From positions 1,116,001-1,180,000 of the forward strand of contig JAPFFF010000027.1 of NCBI GenBank assembly GCA_039105265.1: a stretch of DNA of 64,000 nucleotides, read 5' to 3'. Of this stretch, positions 31,044-40,645 are shown piece after piece; position 1 is the stretch's first letter, and each line of letters opens with the position of its first letter. A program made the translations under genes and the position numbers. The notes under the pieces were generated by a model. The model was not told the origin of the DNA. It saw nothing but the letters and a program-made list of their open reading frames with translations, and made no database searches. The DNA is from Tritrichomonas musculus (taxonomy: Eukaryota; Parabasalia; Tritrichomonadida; Tritrichomonadidae).

Positions 31044-32879
31044 ATGAATCTATATGATTCTACCAAAACAAGCTCTTCGATGCAAGAAAAAATAGAATCG
31101 AATGATTGTGATAACAATATTCCAATTTTTCAAGAAAATATAAATATTAAAAATCACAAAACTGAAGAAAGCAAAGACAAAATTGACATAAATAAGACAT
31201 TAAAATATGCTATGAAATTATATAACGGTGATGGGATTCCAATGGACAAATACGAAGCTAGTAAATATTTCAAGATTGCTGCTGATCATGGAGAACCGAA
31301 TTCAATGATGAAATACGGTTTAATGCTCAATTATGGAGATGTAATACCAGAAGATAAAGAAAGTGCGTTTAAATACTTTCGAATGGCCTCTGAAAAAGGC
31401 GAAAATTCATCAAATCTTTATTGCGCAATGATGCTTTACAAAGGAGACGGAACTCCAGAAGACAAAGAATCGTCAGCTCATTATTTCAAGAAGGCAGCAG
31501 ATTGTGGGAATGTTCAAGCAATGCAATTCTATGCATTGATGCTTGTATCAGGCGATGGCGTGGATCAAAATTTGAAAGAAGCATCTCGTTATTTAAAAAT
31601 GGCGGCTGATGAAGGCGACATTGAATGCATTGTGAATTATGCAGAAATGCTGGACATTGGAGATGAGATAGAAGAAGATAAGAAAGAAGCAGCACATTAT
31701 TATAAAATTGCAGCAGATAAAGGCGATGTTGAATCAATGTTTAGATATGGTTTAATGTTGAAAGACGGAGATGAAATTGAGAGAGACAAAATTGAAGCTC
31801 TTCGATATTTTAAAAAAGCAGCTGATAAAAATGACATCAGATGCATGTTGTTATATGGAATGATGTTTTATGAAGGTGAAGGAGTTCCTGTTGATAGAAG
31901 AATATCGCGAAAATATATTAAAAAAGCTGCTGATTTTGGTGATTCAAATGCAATGCTTTCATATGCAGAAATGCTGATTTATGAAGATGATGAAGAGTCT
32001 GATAATGAAATAAAGAATGAAGCATATCATTATTTGAAAATGGCATCAGAAAATGGAAATATTAAAGCAAAAGAAAAATATGATGAATACAATTTGAATG
32101 ACATTGATTTTCATTTACCTGAAAATAAAAACAAAATTGGTCAAAATTACAAAAGAGAAGCTGATAGAGGAAATGCTAAGTCAATGCTGAAATATGGACT
32201 AATGTTGAGAGATGGAGATGGAATAGAAGAAGATGAGTCAGAAGCTTCTTATTATATACAAATTTCAGCAGATAATGGCGACACATCTGCTATGTACAAC
32301 TATGCATTAATGAACTTTTTCAGAGATGAAAATGATGACCATAAAGAAGAAAGTAGCCGTTATTTCAAAATGGGAGCTGATAATGGTGATGTTCCTTCTA
32401 TGTTTTATTATGCAATTGAGTTATATAAAGGTTATGGTGTGACAAAAGATGTTCTCGAATCAGCTCGTTATTTTAAGATGGGAGCTGACAGTGGTAATAA
32501 AAATTGTATGTATTATTACGGTTATTTGTTGCAGAAAGGAGAAGAAGTTGCGACTGATATGAAAGAATCATTCGGATATTTTCAAATGAGTGCAGAAATT
32601 GGAGATGTTGATGGAATGAGAGAATGTGCAAAAATGTTGTATTTTGGAGATGGAGTTGAAAAGAATGTTGAAGAAGCAAAAAAATATTTTGAAATTGCTT
32701 CCGAAAAGGGTGATATTGAATCAAATAAATTTTTAATTAGCATTGAGAGTGAAATAAATGATGAAGAGTATGAAGACCAAGAAATAATTAAAGAAGATGA
32801 AAAAAGTTCCAAAATTTCTTATCAAAAAAGTGAAGTGATATCAAACAATTTTGAATCTAAGTGCTGCCTTTTAATTTAA
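31044..32879 (+). CDS. Sel1-like repeat protein with C-terminal CaaX box
   Basis: 611 residues from the ATG at 31044 (MNLYDSTKTSSSMQEK); the frame is open from a TTG at 31002. After a polar N-terminal stretch of about 55 residues, about 15 Sel1-like repeats of 36 residues follow (pattern A..YFK.AAD.GD..SM..YG.ML..GDGI..D..EA), with less regular spacers near the centre (NLNDIDFHLPENKNKIGQ). The protein ends KCCLLI: the last four, CLLI, fit a CaaX prenylation box next to a second cysteine, so membrane attachment is likely. Sel1 repeats are alpha-helical adaptor scaffolds; a membrane-tethered signalling adaptor is an inference. Confidence 0.88.
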   Translation: MNLYDSTKTSSSMQEKIESNDCDNNIPIFQENINIKNHKTEESKDKIDINKTLKYAMKLYNGDGIPMDKYEASKYFKIAADHGEPNSMMKYGLMLNYGDVIPEDKESAFKYFRMASEKGENSSNLYCAMMLYKGDGTPEDKESSAHYFKKAADCGNVQAMQFYALMLVSGDGVDQNLKEASRYLKMAADEGDIECIVNYAEMLDIGDEIEEDKKEAAHYYKIAADKGDVESMFRYGLMLKDGDEIERDKIEALRYFKKAADKNDIRCMLLYGMMFYEGEGVPVDRRISRKYIKKAADFGDSNAMLSYAEMLIYEDDEESDNEIKNEAYHYLKMASENGNIKAKEKYDEYNLNDIDFHLPENKNKIGQNYKREADRGNAKSMLKYGLMLRDGDGIEEDESEASYYIQISADNGDTSAMYNYALMNFFRDENDDHKEESSRYFKMGADNGDVPSMFYYAIELYKGYGVTKDVLESARYFKMGADSGNKNCMYYYGYLLQKGEEVATDMKESFGYFQMSAEIGDVDGMRECAKMLYFGDGVEKNVEEAKKYFEIASEKGDIESNKFLISIESEINDEEYEDQEIIKEDEKSSKISYQKSEVISNNFESKCCLLI

Positions 32880-33039
32880 AAAAAGATTAAAGAGTAATAA
32901 AACCATTTTTTGTATCATTATTAATCAAATTAATAAAAATATATATTTCTTTCTTTTTTAAATAAAATTGAGAAAATCACAAGTTTTGTTAATCTAAAGA
33001 TGAAATAATAAAAATATAAATTATATTATTTAATAAAAA

Positions 33040-33258
33040 TTAATCATTCATTAAAGTCTGCAGTTTCTTTGAATAATGAAATAATTTTTCTGCTTCTTGT
33101 GAGTTGAATTGGCTTTTTCCATTAAAAAATTGAATAGCAATCATAAAAATTACTGCTTCAATTTCCAGATCTTTAACATTTACATTAATTCCATTATAAT
33201 CTAATCTAAGAATTTCCGATATTTTCTTGGAATTAATAAATATTCTGGCTTTACACAT
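33040..33258 (-). CDS. Small uncertain ORF overlapping the BspA gene end
   Basis: A 72-codon frame overlapping the last 58 bases of the BspA gene in another frame and running beyond its stop. The part beyond (DLEIEAVIFMIAIQFFNG ... EAEKLFHYSKKLQ) looks like an amphipathic helical tail rather than random AT-rich translation, so it may be a former C-terminal extension shifted out of frame, or a separate small gene. Confidence 0.3.
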   Translation of the reverse strand: MCKARIFINSKKISEILRLDYNGINVNVKDLEIEAVIFMIAIQFFNGKSQFNSQEAEKLFHYSKKLQTLMND

Positions 33259-36200
33259 AATAACCCATTTATGAAAACAGCTGGATTATTTAAAATTTCA
33301 TCCACTTCAATAATTTTTATTGTTTTACAACCACTAAATGTAAATTTATCAATATAAATAATTTTTGAAGGGAGAATTATACTTTCAATTGAAGTATCCA
33401 TAAATGATGTTTCATCGAGTATTCTTAATTCTGGCGGAAAATCAATTCTCCTTAAATGATTGCAACCTTCGAAAACACTTTCACCAATGAATGAAACTTG
33501 TCTAGGTATCGTAATTTTGTCAATTGATGAATATTCAAAAGCAAAAGAACGAATAGACTTCAATTCAGAATTTATAGAAAATTCAACATTTTTTAATTGT
33601 CCACATTCTGAAAAAGCTATTTTTTCGATTTCTTTTACACTCTGAGGAATTGAAATACTTCGAATTGATGTTCTAGAAAACGAGTAACTAGGAATTATTT
33701 TTAATTCAGAATGCCCCAAAAAACGGACTTTTGTAAGTTGTTTACAACAATTAAAACAACAGCAAGCAATTTTTTTAACTGTAGGCGGAATATTTGCTTT
33801 TTTAATGTTTTTTAATGCCAAAAAAAGAATATCAAAAATATCTTTTTTTGGATCAGATTTTGTTACAATCATTTTTTCATTTATATAAGCAAAATTCTGA
33901 TTATCAGGTGATATAGTTACTTCATTTAATGAAAAAACATCTAAGATCCAAAATTCGTCTATTTTTTCTAATTTGGAAGGTATAAAAAATTTTTCAATAC
34001 ATGTACTTGCAAATGCCATATCTTTTATTTCTCGAAGATTAGAGTTTTTTGGTATATTAACCTCATTTAATTGTATACAATAATCAAAGGCACACTTGCC
34101 AATTATTTTGGTGCTTGATGGGATTGTAACGCTTTTTATTGATGCTCTATAAAATGCATAATCGCCAATTGATTGCAACATTGAATGCTTGTGAAATTCT
34201 AAATGTGTTAAGTTTTTGCAATTACCAAAAGCTTGATTTCCTATCTGAAATACTCTTTTTGAAATTATTATTTTTTCTATGGCAGTTTTCGAAAAAGCAT
34301 TTTTACCAATTACCTGCAATTCTGATTTATCAGACATTTTTATTTCTTTTAGATGAATACAATCTTGAAATGAATAAGAAGAAATTGTTTTAATAAATGG
34401 TGGAATTATTGCAATTTCAATATCACGACGAGCATAGATTAGAACATCAAAAATGTTACTATATAAATTTGATTTTTCTATAATGTAATCATTGTCCCAT
34501 TTTTTAATATTTTGTTTTTCATTTGGAAATATTAGCATTTTATTTAAATTTGATATTTCTTTGCACCAACTTTTTTCAAGTTTTATATTAGACGGTAAAA
34601 CTATTTTTTCAATTGATGAAGAATAAAAAGTTTTTTTTGGAATGATCTCATTTTTCATTTTTTGTTTTCTTGGAAACACAATTTTTTTAAGAAGCAAATA
34701 TTCAAATGCATTTTGTCCTATTTTTATAGCAGATTCTCTTAAATAATTATTTTGAAATACAATTTTTTCCAATTTTCGGCAATTACTGAATGCAAATTTG
34801 CCAATATATTTAACATTTGGAGGAATCAAAATTCTTTCTAGTAAAGTAGACTGGAATGCACTTTCACCAATAGATTCCAGTTTTGATTCATTTCCAAATT
34901 CAATTTTTGCCAATTTATCACAATATTGAAAAGAATTCTTACCAATTTGAACAACATGTGGAGGAATTGTAATTTCTTTTAAAGATGATGATTCAAATGC
35001 ATGCTCATCAATTATTTTTAATTCAGACTTTTCTTCGAAAACGATTGACTGAATATTTTTGCAATGATAAAAAGCATAAGGACAAATTTGTTTAATATTA
35101 TTAGGAATTAGAACATTTTTTATGTTTTGTTTCGCTATAATGATCATATCATATATATCGCATTTTTTGTTTGATTTTCCAATGATCATTAAATCATTCA
35201 AATTAATAATATTCTTCTTTTTGTTTGGGATAATCTGTATTCTTGTCGGTTGATAACCATTAATAAACCATCCTTTCCCTAATTTTTCGACACTTGATGG
35301 AATAGAAATTCTTTCGAGAAAGTCACATAAAAATGCGTATTCACCAATAGAAATCAGTTTCGAATTTGCTGAAAATTCAACTTCTTTTAAATTATTACTT
35401 TCAATAAAGGCACCTTTTCCGATATGTATAACACTTGACGGAATAATAATTTTTTCTAATAATGTATTTGAAAAAGCTTTTTTGCCAATCATTTTTAATT
35501 TAGATTTTTTAGAGAAACTGACATTTTTAAGGAATCGGCAAAAATAAAAAGCATATGGTGCGATAACTTTTATAAATGGTGGAATAATAGCTGTTTCAAC
35601 ATTTCTTAATGCATAGAGAAGAACATCATATTTGTCAGAATTAAAATTGGATTTTCCCAAAATATATTTATTGTCATAACTTATAATATTTTTCACTTTA
35701 CTTTGTACAATTCTTAAATCAAATTGGTAATTAAAAAAGTTGAATGATTTAGCACTCAGTCGACGGACACTTGAAGGAATAGATATTTCTTTTAGGCAAC
35801 AATCTCGAAAGGCATTATTATCAATTTCTTCAAGTTCTGATTGGTCAGAAAATTCAATTTTCTTCAAATAACCTGAAAATGAATCTTTTCCAATGTATGT
35901 AACATGCGATGGAATAATTATATATTCCAATTTTGATAGAAAAAAAGCTTTACTTTCAATTATTCGTAATTCTGAATCATTTGGAAATTCAATAGAATAA
36001 AAGTTGTTTTGTTTTATAAAAGCATTTGCCATGATACTTGTAATCAAATATTCATCATTTTGATAATATATTGAACGAGGAATAAATACTTGTTCAGTTA
36101 ACGCCAAATCACGAAATAATCGAGCAGTTTTTTCTTTTTTGTTTAATATATATATAGATTTATCAGTTTTTATTTTTGTTTTGGTTAAAATGTCAACAGT

Positions 36201-36785
36201 TTGTGCATCTTCATTTATGCATGCATCAACAAGTTCTTTTTTATATTCAGAATATTCAAAAAAAGATTCAATCCCATCTTTTCGAAATAAATAATTAATG
36301 ATTAGATGAAATTTATTTGTCTTCATTGAAAGCAAATTAATTTTCTGATTTTTGGAAGCTTTTAATGTTGAGTTATTCTGCATCTCAAAATTTAGTTTTG
36401 ATAAATTATTAGAATTATATTTTGTTTGCATTAATTTGATTTTCTTTTTGGATAAAGATGTGAAATTATGATATTTAAATATTCCTAATTTATTTTTAAT
36501 GAATATTTGAATAATATTCTTCATTCGATCAAACTCATCACTTAATTGTATAAATTCATTCAAGTTTTTTTCATTTATATTTGGAATTTTATTGTATAAC
36601 CAATGATCAATAAATGATTGAAAAGTTTCTTTTGTGACTTTTGATTTGACAATATATTTTTTATTTGAAAACATTTCTAGGTATACTTTGGCATCAACAT
36701 CAGATATTGATTTGAAATTCAAAGCAACTTGAAAACTTTTCGATTTTAGCAAAAAAATAATCTTTGTATTAGAGTATTTCATTTT
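33201..36785 (-). CDS. BTB-like/BspA leucine-rich repeat protein
   Basis: 1194 residues from the ATG at 36785 (MKYSNTKIIFLLKSKSF); the frame extends to 36854 without another ATG. The N-terminal 100 residues resemble a degenerate BTB/POZ domain (TFQSFIDHWLYNKIPNI, then NLNEFIQLSDEFDRM), which would mediate dimerisation or adaptor binding. From about residue 230 the protein is made of about 35 BspA-type LRR_5 units (KIGQNAF, IP.SV..IGK.AF..C..L..VEF). They fall into about five similar blocks, each beginning with a longer unit that contains IAPYAFY or similar and a stretch like KSN...DVL.YA. There is no signal peptide, so unlike classical surface BspA proteins this is probably intracellular. Ligand unknown. 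Confidence 0.85.
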   Translation of the reverse strand, partial: KMKYSNTKIIFLLKSKSFQVALNFKSISDVDAKVYLEMFSNKKYIVKSKVTKETFQSFIDHWLYNKIPNINEKNLNEFIQLSDEFDRMKNIIQIFIKNKLGIFKYHNFTSLSKKKIKLMQTKYNSNNLSKLNFEMQNNSTLKASKNQKINLLSMKTNKFHLIINYLFRKDGIESFFEYSEYKKELVDACINEDAQTVDILTKTKIKTDKSIYILNKKEKTARLFRDLALTEQVFIPRSIYYQNDEYLITSIMANAFIKQNNFYSIEFPNDSELRIIESKAFFLSKLEYIIIPSHVTYIGKDSFSGYLKKIEFSDQSELEEIDNNAFRDCCLKEISIPSSVRRLSAKSFNFFNYQFDLRIVQSKVKNIISYDNKYILGKSNFNSDKYDVLLYALRNVETAIIPPFIKVIAPYAFYFCRFLKNVSFSKKSKLKMIGKKAFSNTLLEKIIIPSSVIHIGKGAFIESNNLKEVEFSANSKLISIGEYAFLCDFLERISIPSSVEKLGKGWFINGYQPTRIQIIPNKKKNIINLNDLMIIGKSNKKCDIYDMIIIAKQNIKNVLIPNNIKQICPYAFYHCKNIQSIVFEEKSELKIIDEHAFESSSLKEITIPPHVVQIGKNSFQYCDKLAKIEFGNESKLESIGESAFQSTLLERILIPPNVKYIGKFAFSNCRKLEKIVFQNNYLRESAIKIGQNAFEYLLLKKIVFPRKQKMKNEIIPKKTFYSSSIEKIVLPSNIKLEKSWCKEISNLNKMLIFPNEKQNIKKWDNDYIIEKSNLYSNIFDVLIYARRDIEIAIIPPFIKTISSYSFQDCIHLKEIKMSDKSELQVIGKNAFSKTAIEKIIISKRVFQIGNQAFGNCKNLTHLEFHKHSMLQSIGDYAFYRASIKSVTIPSSTKIIGKCAFDYCIQLNEVNIPKNSNLREIKDMAFASTCIEKFFIPSKLEKIDEFWILDVFSLNEVTISPDNQNFAYINEKMIVTKSDPKKDIFDILFLALKNIKKANIPPTVKKIACCCFNCCKQLTKVRFLGHSELKIIPSYSFSRTSIRSISIPQSVKEIEKIAFSECGQLKNVEFSINSELKSIRSFAFEYSSIDKITIPRQVSFIGESVFEGCNHLRRIDFPPELRILDETSFMDTSIESIILPSKIIYIDKFTFSGCKTIKIIEVDEILNNPAVFINGLLCVKPEYLLIPRKYRKFLD

Positions 36786-37184
36786 TAATGATACAAATTT
36801 GTTTGATAATTTTTTGAATGGAATTTCAAAACGTTTGATCAAATTTTGAATCAAAAAAAAAAAATTATGCCCAAATTTCTAGAAATATCAAAAGAAAAAT
36901 ATTCATAGATAAAATCGCAAAGATACAGAGATATTTCTTAGAATATATTGATAAATACTGAGCATATAATTAAACGATTTAATTCAGGAAAATTTGATGA
37001 ATAAATAGCAATTTATTTGAATTAAGTTAGAGCTATCAAAAAATAATGATTGAACCTCAAGATAAATCAAATCACTATTAATAATAGGAATTAATTATAT
37101 CTACTAATTGGACATCATAAAAATTTCTTTGTGATTCAGAAATTTGAATGAAATATTGAAATATTTGAATGCATTTTCATTAAT
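36786..37184. other. Intergenic, probable leader of the BspA gene
   Basis: AT-rich; no gene, RNA or repeat recognised. Confidence 0.5.
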
Positions 37185-37954
37185 TCATAAAACCAAGAAA
37201 AGTTCTGATTTCAAATGGCTTATTTTGCTTGTGGCTAATTTGCAAATCATCAACTTCGTTAATTTAATTCTCATTGGCCTTTGAGGAACTTTTTCAATGA
37301 ATGAAAAATAGTATAAAGATTTTTTTGGCGAAAAAAACGGATGATCACATTTACATAAATTTTTATGTTTTAATATAGTTATGTTCATTTCAGAATTTTG
37401 AGGTGTGTTGGCCAACATGATTTTGATGTTATTAATTGCATATATAACATGTAACCAGATCATTGTAATTATCAAATTTATACAAATACTTGTTCGGTGA
37501 TGTCTTCAAAATTCTGATTCCTTGACTATTTTGAAAAGTAAAATCTAAATTATTATGGTAAAAGCATAGATTAAAAACGTTTTGATCAATATTTTTAAAT
37601 TTGTTAGTAATAATGTTTACAACTGTTTTTTTTTGGGAAAATACTAAAAAATTCAAAAAGCAATATTTCAAAATGTTTTTTGATTTGTTTTTCAAAATAT
37701 CTGTTGAAAAAAGAATAAAAACAATTGATCATGAAATTGAAATATAGTTGCTTTTGAATCAAAAATACCGAGAATTTGTTTAAAAGAAAAAAGTCATTCA
37801 CACGATCAGTCAAAATACAAACCCGATCAATTTTATGTGCCAACTTCTCATAAACGCTGAAGGTTTCAAATAATTCTTTGATATTGTGTCTACAAAAATC
37901 CATTTTAAAAAGACCAAATATTCTCTCAATTATCCTGCATTTTGGTTTTTGCAT
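37185..37954 (-). pseudogene. Broken gene of unknown family
   Basis: Three overlapping minus-strand frames (37604-37954, 37432-37695, 37185-37475) read like consecutive parts of one protein: MDFCRHNIKELFETFSVYEK, then KNIDQNVFNLCFYHNNLDF and FQNSQGIRILKTSPNKYLY, then NTPQNSEMNITILKHKNL and SLYYFSFIEKVPQRPM. The frame changes between them indicate decay. No family recognised. Low complexity makes the reconstruction tentative. Confidence 0.4.
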
Positions 37955-38215
37955 TATGATCTATTGTTTTTAAGTACACAAGAATCAATATTAATTTCAT
38001 TAGTTATCTTTTTGGTTTGCTTAATATTGTTTTCTTTTATTTGTCTTTTTTATCATTATCGACGAAGATTCATACAATGGACATTATATCCAACTAGATT
38101 TATTTTTGAAATTGTTTCGTTAATATTTTTACATCCATCAGCAGCAGCAGCAGGTTCAGCGATAATGAATATTATCAATGATTACAAAGATGGAATAAAT
38201 ATGTTTTTATTTTAA
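37886..38215 (+). CDS. Small membrane-protein ORF, probably a fragment
   Basis: 109 codons with one clear membrane segment (ILISLVIFLVCLILFSFICL) followed by basic YHYRRRF, and a second hydrophobic stretch ending LHPSAAAAGSAIMNII. The basic turn after the first segment fits a cytoplasmic loop. The 5' part overlaps the opposite-strand remnant at 37604-37954 and carries little information, so the true start may be lost. It could be a piece of a multi-pass receptor or cyclase; the family is not identified. Confidence 0.35.
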   Translation: MSTKIHFKKTKYSLNYPAFWFLHYDLLFLSTQESILISLVIFLVCLILFSFICLFYHYRRRFIQWTLYPTRFIFEIVSLIFLHPSAAAAGSAIMNIINDYKDGINMFLF

Positions 38216-38374
38216 TATTTATTTTTACAAAATCTCCATTTTTTTATTCTCTATAAAAAATTTGACATTTTTTTGGCGGTTGAACCCCCTATGTTTTTGA
38301 ATTTTGGTATAACTCTAAGTTAATTTATTTTTTTTTTTTTTTCAAGTATGTTTTATAAATATGTAATATATTAT

Positions 38375-39060
38375 CTAATATCAATTTGACCATCTGACCA
38401 GCATTTCTCAATAAGATTTGGGTCTTTTCTTTTTTTTGACAACTTCTTCATAAATCATCGATGAATTTGGAAGATCTTCGAATGGTCGTTCGTTGGTCAT
38501 TATTTCATACATAATATATGAAAATGCATAAACATCACTCGATTTGCTGTATTCCTTCGTCCTGTAAACTTCTGGGAGAGATAAATTGGTGTTCCTTTGA
38601 GTTTTTTACAAATTTCTCGATCTGTGTTCCTTGGAAGTTCTTTAGATAGATGAAACCCTGTCAATTTCGGGAAAAAATGTTCATCAAGATAGATGTTTTC
38701 TGGTTTTAAATCTCGGTGAAGAATGTTGTGTGAGTGCAAATATGGCAGCGCTGATGCAATACCATAGATATTAATCAGCTTTTGTGTGTCATCCCAGATT
38801 TCGACATCACCATAAGTATATAAAAAGTATTCTAAAGTGAAATATTGCAAATATTCATTGACAATTGTTGGGTTTGGCTTTTCAAATCTATCAGAAGCTT
38901 TAAGGTCCAATAATCTGTATCCAACAAATATAACAATTGATGGATGATGAATTTGTGAAATAACAGACAATTCATTTGTAAAATTGATAATATCGTTTTC
39001 TGAAAAATATTCAAGCTGAAGTTCTGAACATCGTGCAGAATATTTTTCTTTGAAGTTTCT
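38375..39060 (-). pseudogene. TKL pseudokinase gene, decayed and 5'-truncated
   Basis: Reading from 39060 downward: YFSENDIINFTNELSVISQI, HHPSIVIFVGYRLLD, HSHNILHRDLKPENIYLDEH, then FFPKLTGFHLSKEL. HRD and the loop Asn are present but DFG is replaced by GFH, as in the intact gene at 6701-7600. After GTPIYLS the frame shifts; the C-lobe continues in another frame (SSDVYAFSYIMYEIMTNERP), and the IEKCWSDGQ segment follows in a third. The glycine loop and N-lobe lysine are missing because the gene ends at the tRNA-like scrap at 39058-39090. Confidence 0.7.
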
Positions 39061-39090
39061 GGAAGTCGTGTGTTCGAGGAGTTTTTTTCT
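39058..39090 (+). other. tRNA-Asn 3'-half scrap with T-run
   Basis: TCTGGAAGTCGTGTGTTCGA is identical to bases 39515-39534 of tRNA-Asn. It is followed directly by GGAG and a T-run, as if 12 bases of the T stem and acceptor had dropped out. It marks the broken edge of the kinase remnant. Confidence 0.6.
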
Positions 39091-39476
39091 GATTTAAATG
39101 TATTACCAAAAGATTATAAAGTTTGTTTATTTTTTATGAAATTAATTCAAGATGGCATTCTTGAATACTTGAATGTTGAAAAAATTCGATAATGATTGTC
39201 TATTTAATTTGAAATCAAATGCATAATGAGACTTAATTCTATTCTATTTCAAATATGTTTGTCTTCAAATTTATTATCATTGTTGTTTCGGCATTCAAAT
39301 ATTCAAGAATGCCATCTTGAATTAATTTCATTTTATTTAAGTGTTCTTGGAATTTGTTGTCGCTCTTTTTCAATGCTATGAATAAAAAAAATGATTTTCT
39401 TTCTTTTTAAAAATTTTGATTTTTAAAATTTATATCAAAATTCATTTGTAGAAATATTAGGTTTGGCCTATAGGCT
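39061..39476. other. Upstream flank of tRNA-Asn with DUF3447 scraps
   Basis: Contains the 40-bp inverted pair at 39135-39330, each arm reading FMKLIQDGILEYLN-like codons of the DUF3447 family. No whole gene. Confidence 0.45.
39135..39330. repeat. 40-bp inverted repeat made from a DUF3447 coding scrap
   Basis: ATGAAATTAATTCAAGATGG... (39135-39174) matches the reverse complement of 39289-39330 with about one difference. The arms are about 115 bp apart. Confidence 0.7.
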
Positions 39477-39550
39477 TCCTCCCTAACTCAGTTGGTTAGA
39501 GTGTCAGACTGTTAATCTGGAAGTCGTGTGTTCGATCCACACGGGAGGAG
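39477..39550 (+). tRNA. tRNA-Asn (GUU anticodon), target of the retrotransposon array
   Basis: 74 nt with perfect acceptor pairing (TCCTCCC with GGGAGGA), D stem ACTC/GAGT, anticodon loop CTGTTAA, T arm GTGTG-TTCGATC-CACAC and discriminator G, as usual for tRNA-Asn. No intron. It is followed by A and nine T, the RNA polymerase III terminator. Its last 14 nt plus the terminator recur at four downstream element boundaries, so the gene itself stays intact while elements accumulate directly behind it. Confidence 0.96.
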
Positions 39551-39560
39551 ATTTTTTTTT

Positions 39561-40610
39561 CATTTTTATTTTCGAGGTTTACGCAGGCAATAACTAGATA
39601 TTCGTAATCAGTGCACTGAGCTGATTCGTATGGTGCCCTCAGATCGATGTTTCGTCCGAATTTTCCAAACTGATTTCAATTATATGTAGTATCACCTCAC
39701 TAAGTCCGACCACTGGACTTACCACAATATTATACTGTTGTTTCTTATCTCATATTATCAATCTCAGCTCTTAACGTTATATCTCATACTCAATCAGTTA
39801 TATGCAATTTCAAATATACCTCTCAAAACTTACTCTAATGATATTATACTCTTCCTTCTCACTTTGTTTATTCCAGTTTCCTTCGATCGCGCCTTTCTGT
39901 TCCCTCGGTTTCCCACTTTTCATGACTCCATTCTCATTTTACAATTTCTCTCAATATTCTCAAATATACAAGGCGTTATACAATATGAAGACGATTCTCA
40001 CGGACAGATCGAAGTAAATTGCTACTTATTTTTACTCTTTTAGTTTATTCATTTTTATATATGGAGTCATCTTTCAGTGAGTCTGCTTGTGATTTCAATG
40101 ATCACACTGCCTTGATGAAAGAATCAAAAGACAGCAGTCAACAAGCGTCTACGGTAAAGGATCTCCGCAAGATGCTGCCTGACACATGTCGCGTGACTCT
40201 ACTGAAGGGCGCTCAATGAGCCCGTTCGTTCTCTCATTTAAGTTCTTGTTCAATTGTTTTATCCGTTACTCATTGTTCCTCATTTTCAGATCTCAATCTG
40301 ATATCCTCATTTACATTGTTGCATTGTTTCAAGTTCTTTGTTCTTTAGACGAGTTGTTTTACATCAGACTCGGAAACCATCGCTGGTTTGTAACACAACC
40401 CGTCCTCAGAATGATCTGTGTTGCTCAATGATCATTTTTGGCGACCGTTTATTCCAAGTCTGACTCATTACTTGAAGTCTTTTTGGACCTTTTAACTTCA
40501 AGTTTTACCTTTTTCCTTTTATTTTCCTTTTTTTTCTTAAAGCTTATGCCTAGCTTTTTTTATTAATTGCTTAATCGCAAAACTCTTAAAGCATTTAATA
40601 AACATTTAAA
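39561..40610 (+). mobile_element. Short non-autonomous retroelement, copy 1
   Basis: 1050 bp between two copies of the tRNA-end/T-run target. It starts TTTTCGAGGTTTACGCAGGC and carries ATTCGTAATCAG...CTGATTCGTATGG, resembling the first 70 bp of the long elements. From 39670 it matches the other short copy (AACTGATTTCAATTATAT, ATCTCAGCTCTTAACGTTAT). Frames of 66-101 codons occur but are not conserved between copies. From about 40285 to 40610 it shares its tail (TTTTCAGATCTCAATCTGAT ... TTTAATAAACATTTAAA) with the end of long copy 2. There is no poly(A). A partner mobilised by the long element's enzyme is inferred. Confidence 0.75.
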
Positions 40611-40634
40611 CCACACGGGAGGAGATTTTTTTTT
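40611..40634 (+). repeat. Target-site copy: tRNA-Asn 3' end plus T-run
   Basis: CCACACGGGAGGAGA followed by nine T, identical to 39537-39560. It forms the boundary between short copy 1 and long copy 1. Confidence 0.93.
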
Positions 40635-40645
40635 AGTTTTCATAT

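Noticed and set aside
39561-39700. Self-cleaving ribozyme at the 5' ends of the array elements
   Set aside because: R2-type elements often have one, but I could not fold a convincing HDV-like or hammerhead core by eye; left as a check rather than a feature.
39738-40431. Short frames in short element 1 (66-101 codons)
   Set aside because: Not conserved in short element 2 and without recognisable motifs.
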